A DNA stretch of 64,000 nt. Origin: Pseudomonas putida. GTDB taxonomy: Bacteria; Pseudomonadota; Gammaproteobacteria; Pseudomonadales; Pseudomonadaceae. A model generated the notes under the pieces. The model had not been told where the DNA came from, ran no database searches, and saw only the letters and a program-made list of their open reading frames with translations. The stretch covers positions 62,001-126,000 of the forward strand of contig NZ_JANHKS010000003.1 of assembly GCF_028682175.1 (NCBI RefSeq), given 5' to 3'. Numbering within the stretch: position 1 is the stretch's first letter; each line of letters begins with the position of its first letter. The translations under genes and the position numbers were made by a program. Below are positions 18,986-27,361 of this stretch, piece after piece.

Positions 18986-19821
18986 CCCGCTCCCAGCCAC
19001 ACCGCCACCCCCGTAGGAGCGCGCTTGCCCGCGAAGGCGTCGTGTCAGACACCGATGTGTTGAATGTTGCACCGCCATCGCGAGCAAGCTCACTCCTACA
19101 GGTTCTTTGTGCCTGTGTCGCAATGCCTCAATCCCACCACCAACCCTGTAGGAGTGAGCTTGCTCGCGATAGCGTCAGGTCCGGCGCCGATGGATTGGGG
19201 CGATGGCTCTGGGCGATGGCGCTGTCCGTGGCGATGCCGCTGGCCTGGGCCCACGATGGCCATGTGGAGCCGACGCTGGCCAAGGCTACACCGGTGCAGG
19301 TCGCGCCGCCGTCCAGCGGCACCCATGACGCGCTGACCTATTTCACCGACACGCCGCTTCAGGACCAGGACGGCAACACCGTGCGTTTCTACAGCGACGA
19401 ACTCAAGGACAGGCTGGTCCTGCTCAACGTGGTGTTCACCCACTGCGACGAGGCCTGCCCATTGATCACGCGCAAGCTCAAGGACGTGCGCCAGGCCATG
19501 GGCGAGCCGCTGGCGAGCAAGGTGTATTTCATCACCCTGACCAGCGATCCGAAACGTGACACGCCCCAGGTGCTCAAGGCTTTCGCGGCCAAACACGGGG
19601 TGGACGGCCCCAACTGGCGATTCCTGACCGGCACCCAGGAGCAGATGGACCTGGTGCTCGGCAGGCTGGGGCACATCATTCCAACCCCCGAGCAGCATTC
19701 GACGCAGTTGATCGTGGGCGATGTGGCGACCAAGCGCTGGGCGAAGATCCGCCCGGACGCACCAGTCGATGCCATCGCGCAACGCTTGCAGTTTCTGACC
19801 CTGCCCGTGGCCGGGCGTTGA
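18982..19821 (+). CDS. Second SCO1/SenC copper chaperone with REP-derived N-terminus
   Basis: The core keeps CDEAC (Cys155 and Cys159) and a His at 239 in EQHSTQLIVGD, so the copper site is intact. If translation starts at the coupled ATG (ATGA overlap with the previous stop), residues ~10-65 are encoded by REP sequence and give Arg/Ser-rich text unlike any export signal. A TTG at 19195 would instead start GRWLWAMALSVAMPLAWAHD, a good signal peptide. Either the REPs were inserted between the ribosome site and the signal sequence and the gene now uses TTG, or the long form is made. Both readings are open. Confidence 0.85.
   Translation: MTRSQPHRHPRRSALAREGVVSDTDVLNVAPPSRASSLLQVLCACVAMPQSHHQPCRSELARDSVRSGADGLGRWLWAMALSVAMPLAWAHDGHVEPTLAKATPVQVAPPSSGTHDALTYFTDTPLQDQDGNTVRFYSDELKDRLVLLNVVFTHCDEACPLITRKLKDVRQAMGEPLASKVYFITLTSDPKRDTPQVLKAFAAKHGVDGPNWRFLTGTQEQMDLVLGRLGHIIPTPEQHSTQLIVGDVATKRWAKIRPDAPVDAIAQRLQFLTLPVAGR
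19011..19175. repeat. REP cluster inside the start region of the second SCO gene
   Basis: Three REP-type elements of the GTAGGAGNGNGCTTGC family (at ~19013, ~19075 and ~19148, the middle one inverted) lie between the ATG at 18982 and the signal-peptide codons near 19195. The reading frame stays open through all of them. Confidence 0.85.
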
Positions 19822-19831
19822 GGAGCAGACC

Positions 19832-21391
19832 ATGAAGACCTCGCTGGCGCTGTTCAGCCTGCTGTGGTGCCTGACCGGAACAGCCCATGCCCTGGAGCTG
19901 AGCCCGTCCGAGGCCGCAGGAAAGCGCCTGTACCGCGAGGGTGTGTCGGCGAGCGGGGCAGAAGTGTCGGCGCGGATCGGCCTGTCGGGCACCCCGATCC
20001 CGGCAGCCACCGTGCCCTGCGCCGGTTGCCATGGCAGCGACGGGCGCGGGCGACCGGAAGGCGGCGTGCGTCCGCCGGACATCACCTGGCGCAGGCTCAG
20101 TGCACCCTATGCGCAGCAGGTCAGGGCAGGGCGCAGCCGACCGCCGTACAGCGAAAGCGGCTTCTCCCACGCGATCATCGAAGGCATCGATCCCGCAGGC
20201 CAGGGCCTGGACCCGGCCATGCCGCGCTTCGTCATGTCCAGCCAGGATCAATCCAATCTGCTGGCCTATCTCAAACGCCTGGAAGACGACGCAGACCCCG
20301 GCGTGCAGCCCAAGGCCCTGCGCCTGGGCACCTTGCTGCCGTCCGAAGGGGCGCTGGCGCCGCTGGGCGACACCGTGGCGGCGGTGTTGGTCGGCGCGCT
20401 CACCGCGATCAACGACGCAGGCGGCATACACGGCCGCCGGCTGGAACTGGAAATCGTCGACCCAGGCCCCGATGCCGCCAGCGCCGAACTCGCCCTCAAG
20501 CGCCTGAGCGGCGAAAAAGGCGTGTTCGCCCTGATCTCACCGCTGGCTCCGGCGCTGGACAGCCGCCTGGCCGGGTTGCTGGAACAGGCCCATCTACCGC
20601 TGGTGGGCTCGGTGTCCTTGCTGGGACTGCAACAGGACAGTCCGATGATTTTCGAGCCGCTGCCGGGCATGAGCGGGCAGTTGCAGGCGCTGGCCGACTA
20701 CGCCGCCAGCCATCTGAACCTGACCCGCCAGAAAGTCATGGTGGTCTACGAAGACAGCCCTCTGGAGCGCACCCAGGCCGAAGGGCTCAAGCAGCGCCTT
20801 AATGAACAGGGCTGGAGCGACGTCAATCTGCGGGTCTACGTGGCGGGTGGCGGGCTGGCGGGAGACGTGACGAGCGACCCTGCCCAGGGCGTGTTCTTCC
20901 TCGGCCGCCCCGATGACCTGCGCGCCATGGCCGAAGCGTTGCAGCAAGCCGGGCAGGCGCCGTACCTGTTCGCGACCTCCGCGCAAGCGCCGGGGGATGT
21001 CTGGAACTTGCCCGGGGTGTTTTCCCGTCGGCTGTTCCTGGCGTACCCGTTCGTGCCCAGTGACTGGACCGCCGAAGGCAAGGCCGCGCTCGCTTCGGTG
21101 CGCGAGCGCAGTGGCCTCAAGGGCCAGTACGCGGTGTTGCAGGTGGACGCCTGGTGCTCAGTGCTGCTGGTGGCCGAGGCATTGCGACAGATCGGTCGCA
21201 ATCCCGCCCGCGAGCCGCTGATCAAGGCGCTGGAGGGGTTGCACGATGTGAAGACCGGATTGACTCCACTGTTGGGGTTCGGGCCGGGGCAACGGTTGGG
21301 CATGTCGGGTGCCCACGTGGTGACCGTTGATTTGCAGCAGCAGCGATTCGAACTGATAAGCCCCTATGTCAGGGTCAACGCTGCCAATTGA
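19832..21391 (+). CDS. Cytochrome c / periplasmic-binding protein fusion
   Basis: A 519-residue exported protein (signal ending near TAHALEL). Residues ~25-150 form a class I cytochrome c domain with one heme site, CAGCH at 63-67, and a likely Met ligand in PRFVMSS. Residues ~160-515 match the type 1 periplasmic-binding fold of branched-chain amino-acid receptors: LRLGTLLPSEGALAPLG, AINDAGGIHGRRLELEIVD, FALISPLAP, and YAVLQVDAW near the end. No transporter genes are adjacent. In the mnxG operon it might carry electrons from the oxidase or sense a ligand; the fusion is unusual and its role is unknown. It starts 11 bp after the second SCO gene. Confidence 0.85.
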   Translation: MKTSLALFSLLWCLTGTAHALELSPSEAAGKRLYREGVSASGAEVSARIGLSGTPIPAATVPCAGCHGSDGRGRPEGGVRPPDITWRRLSAPYAQQVRAGRSRPPYSESGFSHAIIEGIDPAGQGLDPAMPRFVMSSQDQSNLLAYLKRLEDDADPGVQPKALRLGTLLPSEGALAPLGDTVAAVLVGALTAINDAGGIHGRRLELEIVDPGPDAASAELALKRLSGEKGVFALISPLAPALDSRLAGLLEQAHLPLVGSVSLLGLQQDSPMIFEPLPGMSGQLQALADYAASHLNLTRQKVMVVYEDSPLERTQAEGLKQRLNEQGWSDVNLRVYVAGGGLAGDVTSDPAQGVFFLGRPDDLRAMAEALQQAGQAPYLFATSAQAPGDVWNLPGVFSRRLFLAYPFVPSDWTAEGKAALASVRERSGLKGQYAVLQVDAWCSVLLVAEALRQIGRNPAREPLIKALEGLHDVKTGLTPLLGFGPGQRLGMSGAHVVTVDLQQQRFELISPYVRVNAAN

Positions 21392-21405
21392 AGTGAGATT
21401 TCGCC

Positions 21406-22377
21406 ATGAAGCTCAAGCTGTTGTTAATGATGTTGGCGTTGGTGTTACCCAGTCTGCTGCTGACGGTGGGACGCACCGAGGCCGTGGCAGACCCCACATT
21501 TGGGGAAATGGCCGTGGCGCGGGTCAACGGCGTGGAGATCGGACAGATGCAGCTTGAGCATTACTTCGTCGATTACTTGCAGGCCCAGGGGCGCATGGTC
21601 GGTTCGATCCGCAACCCGATCGCCTACAACCGCCTGCGCAGTGCGGCGCTGGACGACCTGATCGACAAGGAACTGCTGTGGCAGGAAGCCAGCAAGCGCG
21701 GCATTCACGTTGACGACCAGAGCGTTCAGGACAACTACACGGCGCTGCGCAATGAATTCACCTCCGATGAAATCTTCAATCGACGCCTGGAAGACGCAGG
21801 CTTCAACAGCGTCACCTTCAAGGAATACCTGCGCCGCGAACTGACCAGCCAGCGCATGCTCGCCGATCTGAGCCAGATGGCCGCGGTGCCCCAGGCCGAT
21901 GTGCAGGCCTTCTATCGCCAGGCGTCGCCGCGCATCCATGCCCGGCACATCCTGCTGCTGGTCGAACCCAACGCCGATGTCGAAAAGGCCGAGGACGTCC
22001 ATCGCCAGGCGCTGCAACTGCGGGCGCGGATTCTCAAGGGTGAGGACTTCGCCCAACTGGCCCGGCAGTACTCCCAAGACACCCGGGCAGCCGACGACGG
22101 AGATCTGGGCTATTTTTCTCGTGAAAGCATGGTGGCGGAATTTGCAGACGCAGCGTTCGGTCTCAAGACAGGAGCGGTCAGCGAGCCGGTGCGCACCATT
22201 TATGGCTGGCATTTGATAAAAGTTGAGAACACAGTCGAAGATAGCGTGATCAGCGATACTCAGGGCCTGGCCATGGCGCGCCATGCCCTGGAGCAGCAAC
22301 GACAGGGCGAGGCGACCCGGTCGGCGCTGCAACGGCTGCGAGCGGCGAGCAAGATAGAACGGGTGGCAGAGCGATGA
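21406..22377 (+). CDS. Periplasmic parvulin-type peptidyl-prolyl isomerase
   Basis: A 323-residue exported foldase. After the signal peptide comes a SurA/PrsA-like N-terminal domain (VARVNGVEIGQMQLEHYF), then a parvulin domain at ~180-275 with HARHILLLVE, GEDFAQLARQYSQD, GDLGYFSRESMVAEFADAAF and YGWHLIKVE. It is last in the mnxG operon, 14 bp after the cytochrome fusion gene. A proline-rich, ~1950-residue exported oxidase would plausibly need such help to fold (inference). Confidence 0.9.
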   Translation: MKLKLLLMMLALVLPSLLLTVGRTEAVADPTFGEMAVARVNGVEIGQMQLEHYFVDYLQAQGRMVGSIRNPIAYNRLRSAALDDLIDKELLWQEASKRGIHVDDQSVQDNYTALRNEFTSDEIFNRRLEDAGFNSVTFKEYLRRELTSQRMLADLSQMAAVPQADVQAFYRQASPRIHARHILLLVEPNADVEKAEDVHRQALQLRARILKGEDFAQLARQYSQDTRAADDGDLGYFSRESMVAEFADAAFGLKTGAVSEPVRTIYGWHLIKVENTVEDSVISDTQGLAMARHALEQQRQGEATRSALQRLRAASKIERVAER

Positions 22378-22387
22378 CCCGGGTTTT

Positions 22388-22442
22388 CCCCGAAAGTGGG
22401 GGCAAATCCGGTAAGCGCTGGTTGATGCCCCCGGTAGTGGGG
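22388..22442 (+). promoter_or_regulatory. Two island boxes before the receiver/gspE operon
   Basis: CCCCGAAAGTGGGG (22388-22401) and CCCCGGTAGTGGGG (22429-22442) lie 41 bp apart centre to centre, about four helical turns, as expected for paired enhancer-binding sites. A possible but imperfect sigma-54 promoter, TGGCATGGGCGATTCC, follows at 22488-22503; it has TC for the invariant GC and would leave a very short leader, so the promoter itself is uncertain. Confidence 0.6.
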
Positions 22443-22525
22443 TTGCGGTTGTGCCTGTGCGCTTTGTTTTTTGTCGATGAAAATCAATGGCATGGGCGAT
22501 TCCATTTTGCAGAGGAGGGTCTGGC

Positions 22526-23149
22526 ATGAACAGTGCTCTTGTACCACTACAAGGCGGCATTCCCCAGACCGGGCCACAGGACCTGTCCCGAATTCAGGAG
22601 TCCACCTTGTTAAACAAAGTGATGGTTGTAGAGGACGAACAGATCCTGGCGCAGAACCTCCAGTCGTATCTGGAGGCCAAGAGCCTGGATGTACGGGTCG
22701 CGAACGATGGCGCTGGCGCCATCGACCTTGCAGAAGGTTTCGGGCCGGACGTGGTTGTCCTCGATTTTCGCTTACCCGATATGGAAGGGTTTCAGGTACT
22801 CGATGCGGTACGCAAACAGAAGGACTGCTTTTTCATTCTGATCACGGGACATCCGACCAGCGAAGTCTGCGGTCGAGCCACCGATCTGGGTGTCAGCCAC
22901 ATTCTGTTCAAGCCGTTTCCGCTGGCGGAACTCGCCCGAGCTGTCTGTGACTTGTTGGGTACTGAGCGACGGTCGGCGAACAAGGCGCCTCAGGCGGCCG
23001 GGTTCATCGAGCGGCGGCACAGCCCGGCAGAGACTTTCCCGTTGCAGTTGTACGACGGTACCTGGGTTCACTCGGATCGTCGTGGCAACAGACAGACCCC
23101 GTCGCCTGACAGCGACAAGGCGGTCGTTGACGGGGAGGGCAAACTCTAG
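22526..23149 (+). CDS. Receiver-domain response regulator at head of secretion operon
   Basis: A 207-residue protein. Residues ~33-150 are a complete receiver domain (VMVVEDEQ, phospho-Asp in VVVLDFRLPDMEG, Thr in ILITGHP, Lys in ILFKPF). The remaining ~55 residues match no DNA-binding or catalytic domain I know and contain FIERRHSP and LYDGTWVHSDRRGN. The ATG follows AGAGGAGGG. It stands ~100 bp before gspE, so it may be phosphorylated by the kinase at 39313 and act by protein contact, for example on GspE or on the sigma-54 regulator. That role is a guess. Confidence 0.85.
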   Translation: MNSALVPLQGGIPQTGPQDLSRIQESTLLNKVMVVEDEQILAQNLQSYLEAKSLDVRVANDGAGAIDLAEGFGPDVVVLDFRLPDMEGFQVLDAVRKQKDCFFILITGHPTSEVCGRATDLGVSHILFKPFPLAELARAVCDLLGTERRSANKAPQAAGFIERRHSPAETFPLQLYDGTWVHSDRRGNRQTPSPDSDKAVVDGEGKL

Positions 23150-23252
23150 CCGGGTCCGGGGGACATAGATCCTCCGGGAACGGCAAACCGGCCAGGGAAG
23201 GTCAGGCGCGTCGAATGTGTGGTTCCTTTTTTGGGGTCCGGGAGTGCATTCG

Positions 23253-24968
23253 ATGGAAAGTCTTACGCTCGTAGTCGAGAGACCGCCGCTGGCTTTGCCA
23301 GTCGTGTTACCCAGCCGTTTTCCCGGCAGCCTCCTGGCCGCCGCCAGGGAACGCGCCGCCGCTGCAAGCGAACGCCCGATCGAGGCGCTCGAAAGCCTTT
23401 CTGAACTTGAGCCTGCCGCCTTCACCCGCGCCCTGGGCGCCACCTTGCACTATCCCGTGCTGGATGCGTCGAGCCTGTTCAAGTGCACCCCGGAATTCGA
23501 ACAGGTCAGCCTGGCCCAGGCGCTGAAACGCGAATTCGTCATGCTGCGCCACGAGGACGCGCTGATCGGCGTGTTCGCCGACCCCTTCGATGATGGCCGC
23601 CTGGCCTGGATCGACGAATGCCTTCAAGGCGCTGCGCTGTACCTGTGCCACGCTGCGGACCTGGCCGCCTACCTGGCCCGCCAGGAAGAGGGCTTCCACG
23701 CGGTCGCCGCGCTGGATACCCACGGCGACGAACAGCACGAGTTCGCCGCCCTGGAAACCCTGTCCCTGACCAGCATCAGCGAAGACGCCAGTGCCGTGGT
23801 CAAGCTGGTCAACTCCACCCTCTACGACGCGCTGAAGATGCACGCCAGTGACATCCACCTGGGCGTGACCGGCAGCGGGCTGGTCATCAAGTACCGCATC
23901 GACGGCGTGCTGAACAACATCAGCAAGGTGCAGGGCGCCGAGTTCGCCGACCAGGTGATCTCGCGGATCAAGGTGATGGCCGAACTGGACATCGGCGAAA
24001 AACGGGTGCCCCAGGACGGCCGCTTCAAGATCGGCATCAATGGCCGGCAGATCGACTTCCGGATTTCGATCATGCCCAGCATCTTCGGCGAAGACGCCGT
24101 GCTGCGGGTGCTGGACAAACAGGACCTGGCCGACCGCGTCAGCGGCGTGCGTCTGGAAGCGCTGGGTTTTGAAGACGCCACCCTCATCAGCCTGCGCCGC
24201 CTGGCCGCCGAACCCTACGGCATGGTGCTGGTGACCGGGCCTACCGGCTCGGGCAAGACCACCACGCTGTACGCGATGATCACCGAGATCAACCACGGCG
24301 TGGACAAGATCATCACCATCGAAGACCCGGTGGAGTATCAGTTGCCCGGCGTCTTGCAGATCCCGGTCAACGAGAAGAAGGGCCTGACCTTCGCACGCGG
24401 CCTGCGGTCGATCCTGCGCCATGACCCGGACAAGATCATGGTCGGCGAGATCCGTGACCCCGACACCGCGCAGATCGCCGTGCAGTCGGCGCTCACCGGC
24501 CACCTGGTGTTCACCACCATCCACGCCAACAACGTGTTCGACGTGATCGGCCGCTTCACCCAGATGGAAGTCGACCCCTACAGCTTCGTGTCGGCACTCA
24601 ACGCCGTGCTGGCCCAGCGCCTGATCCGCCTGGTGTGCAGCGGTTGCGCGGTGCCGGTCACTCCGGGCGAGGACGAACTGCGCGCCTCGGGACTGACCGC
24701 CGAGAACAGCGCCCACTACCACTTCGTTCACGGCGCCGGTTGCGGCCGCTGCCGTGGCACCGGGTATCGCGGCCGTACCGCGATTGCCGAACTGCTCCAC
24801 CTGGACGACGAGATTCGCCAGATGATCGTCGAGCGCAGCCCCATTTCCCAGATCAAGCATTACGCCTGCAGCCGTGGCCTGCGCCTCTTGCGCGGCTCGG
24901 CTCTGGAACTGGTGCGCGATGGCCGGACCACGCTGGAGGAGATCAATCGTGTCACTTTCATTTCGTGA
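23253..24968 (+). CDS. gspE: Secretion ATPase GspE
   Basis: A 571-residue AAA-type hexameric ATPase. The N-terminal MshEN-like part is followed by the N2 domain (MHASDIHLGVTGSGLVIKYR) and the catalytic domain: Walker A GPTGSGKTT at 329-337, Asp box ITIEDPVEYQLPG, Walker B with the bacterial type II signature LRSILRHDPDKIMVGEIRD, His box TTIHANN. The four-Cys zinc knuckle of T2SS/T4P ATPases is present (Cys462/465 and Cys497/500). It drives pseudopilus assembly with GspF at the cytoplasmic face. The ATG at 23253 has GGGAG upstream. Its end overlaps the next gene by 20 bp. Confidence 0.95.
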   Translation: MESLTLVVERPPLALPVVLPSRFPGSLLAAARERAAAASERPIEALESLSELEPAAFTRALGATLHYPVLDASSLFKCTPEFEQVSLAQALKREFVMLRHEDALIGVFADPFDDGRLAWIDECLQGAALYLCHAADLAAYLARQEEGFHAVAALDTHGDEQHEFAALETLSLTSISEDASAVVKLVNSTLYDALKMHASDIHLGVTGSGLVIKYRIDGVLNNISKVQGAEFADQVISRIKVMAELDIGEKRVPQDGRFKIGINGRQIDFRISIMPSIFGEDAVLRVLDKQDLADRVSGVRLEALGFEDATLISLRRLAAEPYGMVLVTGPTGSGKTTTLYAMITEINHGVDKIITIEDPVEYQLPGVLQIPVNEKKGLTFARGLRSILRHDPDKIMVGEIRDPDTAQIAVQSALTGHLVFTTIHANNVFDVIGRFTQMEVDPYSFVSALNAVLAQRLIRLVCSGCAVPVTPGEDELRASGLTAENSAHYHFVHGAGCGRCRGTGYRGRTAIAELLHLDDEIRQMIVERSPISQIKHYACSRGLRLLRGSALELVRDGRTTLEEINRVTFIS

Positions 24969-25752
24969 TCACTACGTGGCCGTGATCGGCGCCAATGGCG
25001 TCGGTCTTTCCCGCTGCGACGCCCTTGGCCGCAAATGGCTGGGCAGCGCCGGGTTCATCGCCGATCGCCAGGGCACCCCGACACTGGCCCTCGACACCCT
25101 GCAACGCCTGCTGGGCGAACACGTCAAGGGCCGCGCGCGGCTGACCGTTCTGCTGTCCAGCCACTACAGCCGTTTCGGCTTGATTCCCTGGAGCGAACAC
25201 ATCCACACCCCGGATGAACTCCAGGCCTACGCCAGCGCCGTGTTCGAGGACACCTTCGGCAAATCCGCCGAGCCCTGGGCCCTGAGCCTGTCGCCGGAAA
25301 GTGCCGGGATGCCGCGTATCGCGGTGGGCCTGCCACAGGCCTTGCTGACCCAACTGCGGGAGATGGTCAAGGCCCGCAGCCTGCGCCTGGTGTCAGTCCA
25401 GCCGTACCTGATGAGCGCCTTCAACCGCTTCCAGAAGAGTTTCGGCAATCGCGATTTCCTGTTCGTGGTCGCAGAGCCCGGCCGCAGCACCTTGCTGCTG
25501 GCCAGGGAAGGGCGCTGGTCGGCGGTGCGCTCGCTGCGCATTGCCGACAGCGACGCCGCCCTGGGCTCGATGATCGCCCGGGAGAGCGAGCTGCACGGGC
25601 TCAACGGCGACAAGCCGGTGGACCTGTTCGTCCACGCCCCGGCCCGTCATCACGACGCGCCACAGATTCTCGGCGTACATACCCTGGAATTGCCGTCAGG
25701 CGAGAGCGACATCCAGGACCCGTTGCACATCATGGCAGCGGCGGTGAACTGA
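24949..25752 (+). CDS. GspL/PilM-like cytoplasmic assembly protein
   Basis: A 267-residue protein of weak similarity. Position, size and alternating beta-strand pattern (VAVIGANGVGLSRCD, ARLTVLLSSHYSRF, FLFVVAEPGRSTLLLA, PVDLFVHAPARHH) fit the actin-like PilM or cytoplasmic GspL domain that binds the secretion ATPase. No membrane helix is seen, so it resembles PilM rather than full GspL; the membrane part would be supplied by the next gene. The GTG start at 24949, inside the gspE end, follows GGAGGAG. Function rests mainly on gene order. Confidence 0.65.
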   Translation: MSLSFRDHYVAVIGANGVGLSRCDALGRKWLGSAGFIADRQGTPTLALDTLQRLLGEHVKGRARLTVLLSSHYSRFGLIPWSEHIHTPDELQAYASAVFEDTFGKSAEPWALSLSPESAGMPRIAVGLPQALLTQLREMVKARSLRLVSVQPYLMSAFNRFQKSFGNRDFLFVVAEPGRSTLLLAREGRWSAVRSLRIADSDAALGSMIARESELHGLNGDKPVDLFVHAPARHHDAPQILGVHTLELPSGESDIQDPLHIMAAAVN

Positions 25753-25753
25753 C

Positions 25754-26302
25754 ATGCGCGATCTCAATCTGGAATTCCAACCGCAACGCAGCGGCAGCCG
25801 GCTTGGCTGGAGCGTGCTGGTACTGGGTCTGGTGCTCGGTGTGACGGTGGCCACCGGCGCCCGCATCGTCGGGCAAGACATTCAGGACGAACAGAACCTG
25901 CTCGGCCACGCCCAGCGCAAGCTGCAAGTGCACACCGGCGGCACGGTCAGCAGCCTGACACCGGCCCAGCAGCGTGAGCAGGAACTGCGCCTGTTGGAGA
26001 TGAAGCAGGTGTCGGCCCAGTTGCGCCGCCCCTGGGACCGTCTGTTCGCCGCGCTGGAAACCCTGCGCGGCAAGGACATCGCCTTGCTCACCCTGACCCC
26101 CGATGCGCGCAAGGGCCAGGTGCGGATCACCGCCGAGGCGCGGGATCTGGAGGCCATGCTGACCTTCCACCGGCAACTGCAAGACAGCCCCGAGCTGCGT
26201 GACGTGTCGCTGGTCAACCACGAGATTGTCGCCAACTCGCCGCAGAAACCGATCCTGTTCAACCTGCTGGCCACCTGGGAGGTGAGCGATGTCCGTCCCT
26301 AG
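25754..26302 (+). CDS. PilN/GspL-like bitopic membrane protein
   Basis: A 182-residue protein with a short cytoplasmic N-terminus (MRDLNLEFQP), one membrane helix (~19-40), a coiled-coil stretch (residues ~45-90), and a C-terminal ferredoxin-like domain (IALLTLTPDARKGQVRITAE). This is the plan of PilN and of the periplasmic half of GspL. It starts 1 bp after the PilM-like gene and overlaps the following gene by 14 bp. With its neighbours it would form the inner-membrane platform of the secretion machine. Confidence 0.7.
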   Translation: MRDLNLEFQPQRSGSRLGWSVLVLGLVLGVTVATGARIVGQDIQDEQNLLGHAQRKLQVHTGGTVSSLTPAQQREQELRLLEMKQVSAQLRRPWDRLFAALETLRGKDIALLTLTPDARKGQVRITAEARDLEAMLTFHRQLQDSPELRDVSLVNHEIVANSPQKPILFNLLATWEVSDVRP

Positions 26303-26837
26303 CCTGATTCTGCGCGAACACGTTCAACGGGCAGGCCTGCCTGGCCTGGGAGGCGCGGCGCTGCTGGCGCTGGTGCTGGGTTACGGGATGTTCGGCCTGC
26401 TGCCGGACTGGCAGTCCCTGGACACCCTGCGCCAGAACAGTCACAAGGCCAACGAGTTTCTGGAGAAGGTCGCCAATGGCACGGCCACCTTGCCGGTCGT
26501 GCCCTCCCAGCAACTGGACGAGTTCCACAAGGCCCTGCCGACCCAACTGGATGCGACCACGGTCATCGACCGCATCTACGCGATGGCCAGCAAGGAAAAG
26601 ATCAACCTGGCCCGCGGCGAATACGCGCTGGGCATCGACCCCAAGACCCAACTGGCCCGTTACCAGATCCTGCTGCCCGTGCGCGGCAACTACCCGCAAC
26701 TGCGGCGCTTCCTGCACGCGCTGCTGACCGAACTGCCCGCCGTGGTGGTCGAGGACGTGGATTTCCAACGCAAACGGATCGCTGATACCGAGCTGTCCGG
26801 GCGCATCCGCATGACCCTTTACCTGTCGAGGTCGTGA
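26289..26837 (+). CDS. PilO/GspM-like bitopic membrane protein
   Basis: A 182-residue protein with one membrane helix (~20-40), a helical linker, and a C-terminal ferredoxin-like domain (YQILLPVRGNYPQLRRFLHAL). These are features of PilO and GspM. It overlaps the PilN-like gene before it and the PilP/GspC-like gene after it. Sequence alone gives weak family evidence; the PilM-N-O-P order around it carries the assignment. Confidence 0.7.
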   Translation: MSVPSLILREHVQRAGLPGLGGAALLALVLGYGMFGLLPDWQSLDTLRQNSHKANEFLEKVANGTATLPVVPSQQLDEFHKALPTQLDATTVIDRIYAMASKEKINLARGEYALGIDPKTQLARYQILLPVRGNYPQLRRFLHALLTELPAVVVEDVDFQRKRIADTELSGRIRMTLYLSRS

Positions 26838-27361
26838 TGAACAATCGTCGCGTAACAGGCTGGATCGCGTTTTTCGGCATCTGCGGGCTGATCGCCTGGA
26901 TGCCCGAGCAATTCTTCGGCGAGTCGACCCAGGACGCTGCCAGCAGCGTGCAACCGGTCGCCGCCAGGCAGCAGGCAGCCATCGCCAGGGCCCGGGCCAT
27001 CGTTGCCAGCGATGCAGAGAAATCGGAAAAAGTGGTGGTGCCCCAGGTCGACCTGTTCGCCACCCAGAGCTGGTACGTCGCCCCGGTGATCAGCGCCGAA
27101 CAGCAGGCCGCTCTGGACAACGCCGTTGTAGCCCCATCGGTGCCCACAGCACCACCGCTTCCGTTCCAGTTCATTGGCAAGCTGGAAGACAGCCAGCAGT
27201 TGCAGGTGTTTCTGCAAAACGGAGAACGGCTCTATGTGGTCAGGGCCGGTGATGTGATCGACGAAACCTACAAGATCGATCGCATCTCGGCCACTGAAAT
27301 GAGCCTCGTCTATCTGCCCTTGAAGTTTGCTCAGACCTTGTCTGTAGGGAGTGCGCCATGA
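26837..27361 (+). CDS. GspC/PilP-like periplasmic connector
   Basis: A 174-residue protein with one N-terminal membrane helix, a low-complexity linker rich in Ala/Gln, and a C-terminal beta domain (PFQFIGKLEDSQQLQVFLQN, ERLYVVRAGDVIDETYKI) like the homology region of GspC or PilP, which links the inner platform to the secretin. ATG 26837 overlaps the previous stop; a GTG at 26834 is also possible. The stop overlaps the secretin start (ATGA). Confidence 0.75.
   Translation: MNNRRVTGWIAFFGICGLIAWMPEQFFGESTQDAASSVQPVAARQQAAIARARAIVASDAEKSEKVVVPQVDLFATQSWYVAPVISAEQQAALDNAVVAPSVPTAPPLPFQFIGKLEDSQQLQVFLQNGERLYVVRAGDVIDETYKIDRISATEMSLVYLPLKFAQTLSVGSAP

Noticed and set aside
22488..22503. Firm sigma-54 promoter for the receiver/gspE operon
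   Set aside because: The -24 half is good (TGGCATG) but the -12 GC reads TC and the leader would be only ~12 nt, so it is mentioned as a weak candidate only.
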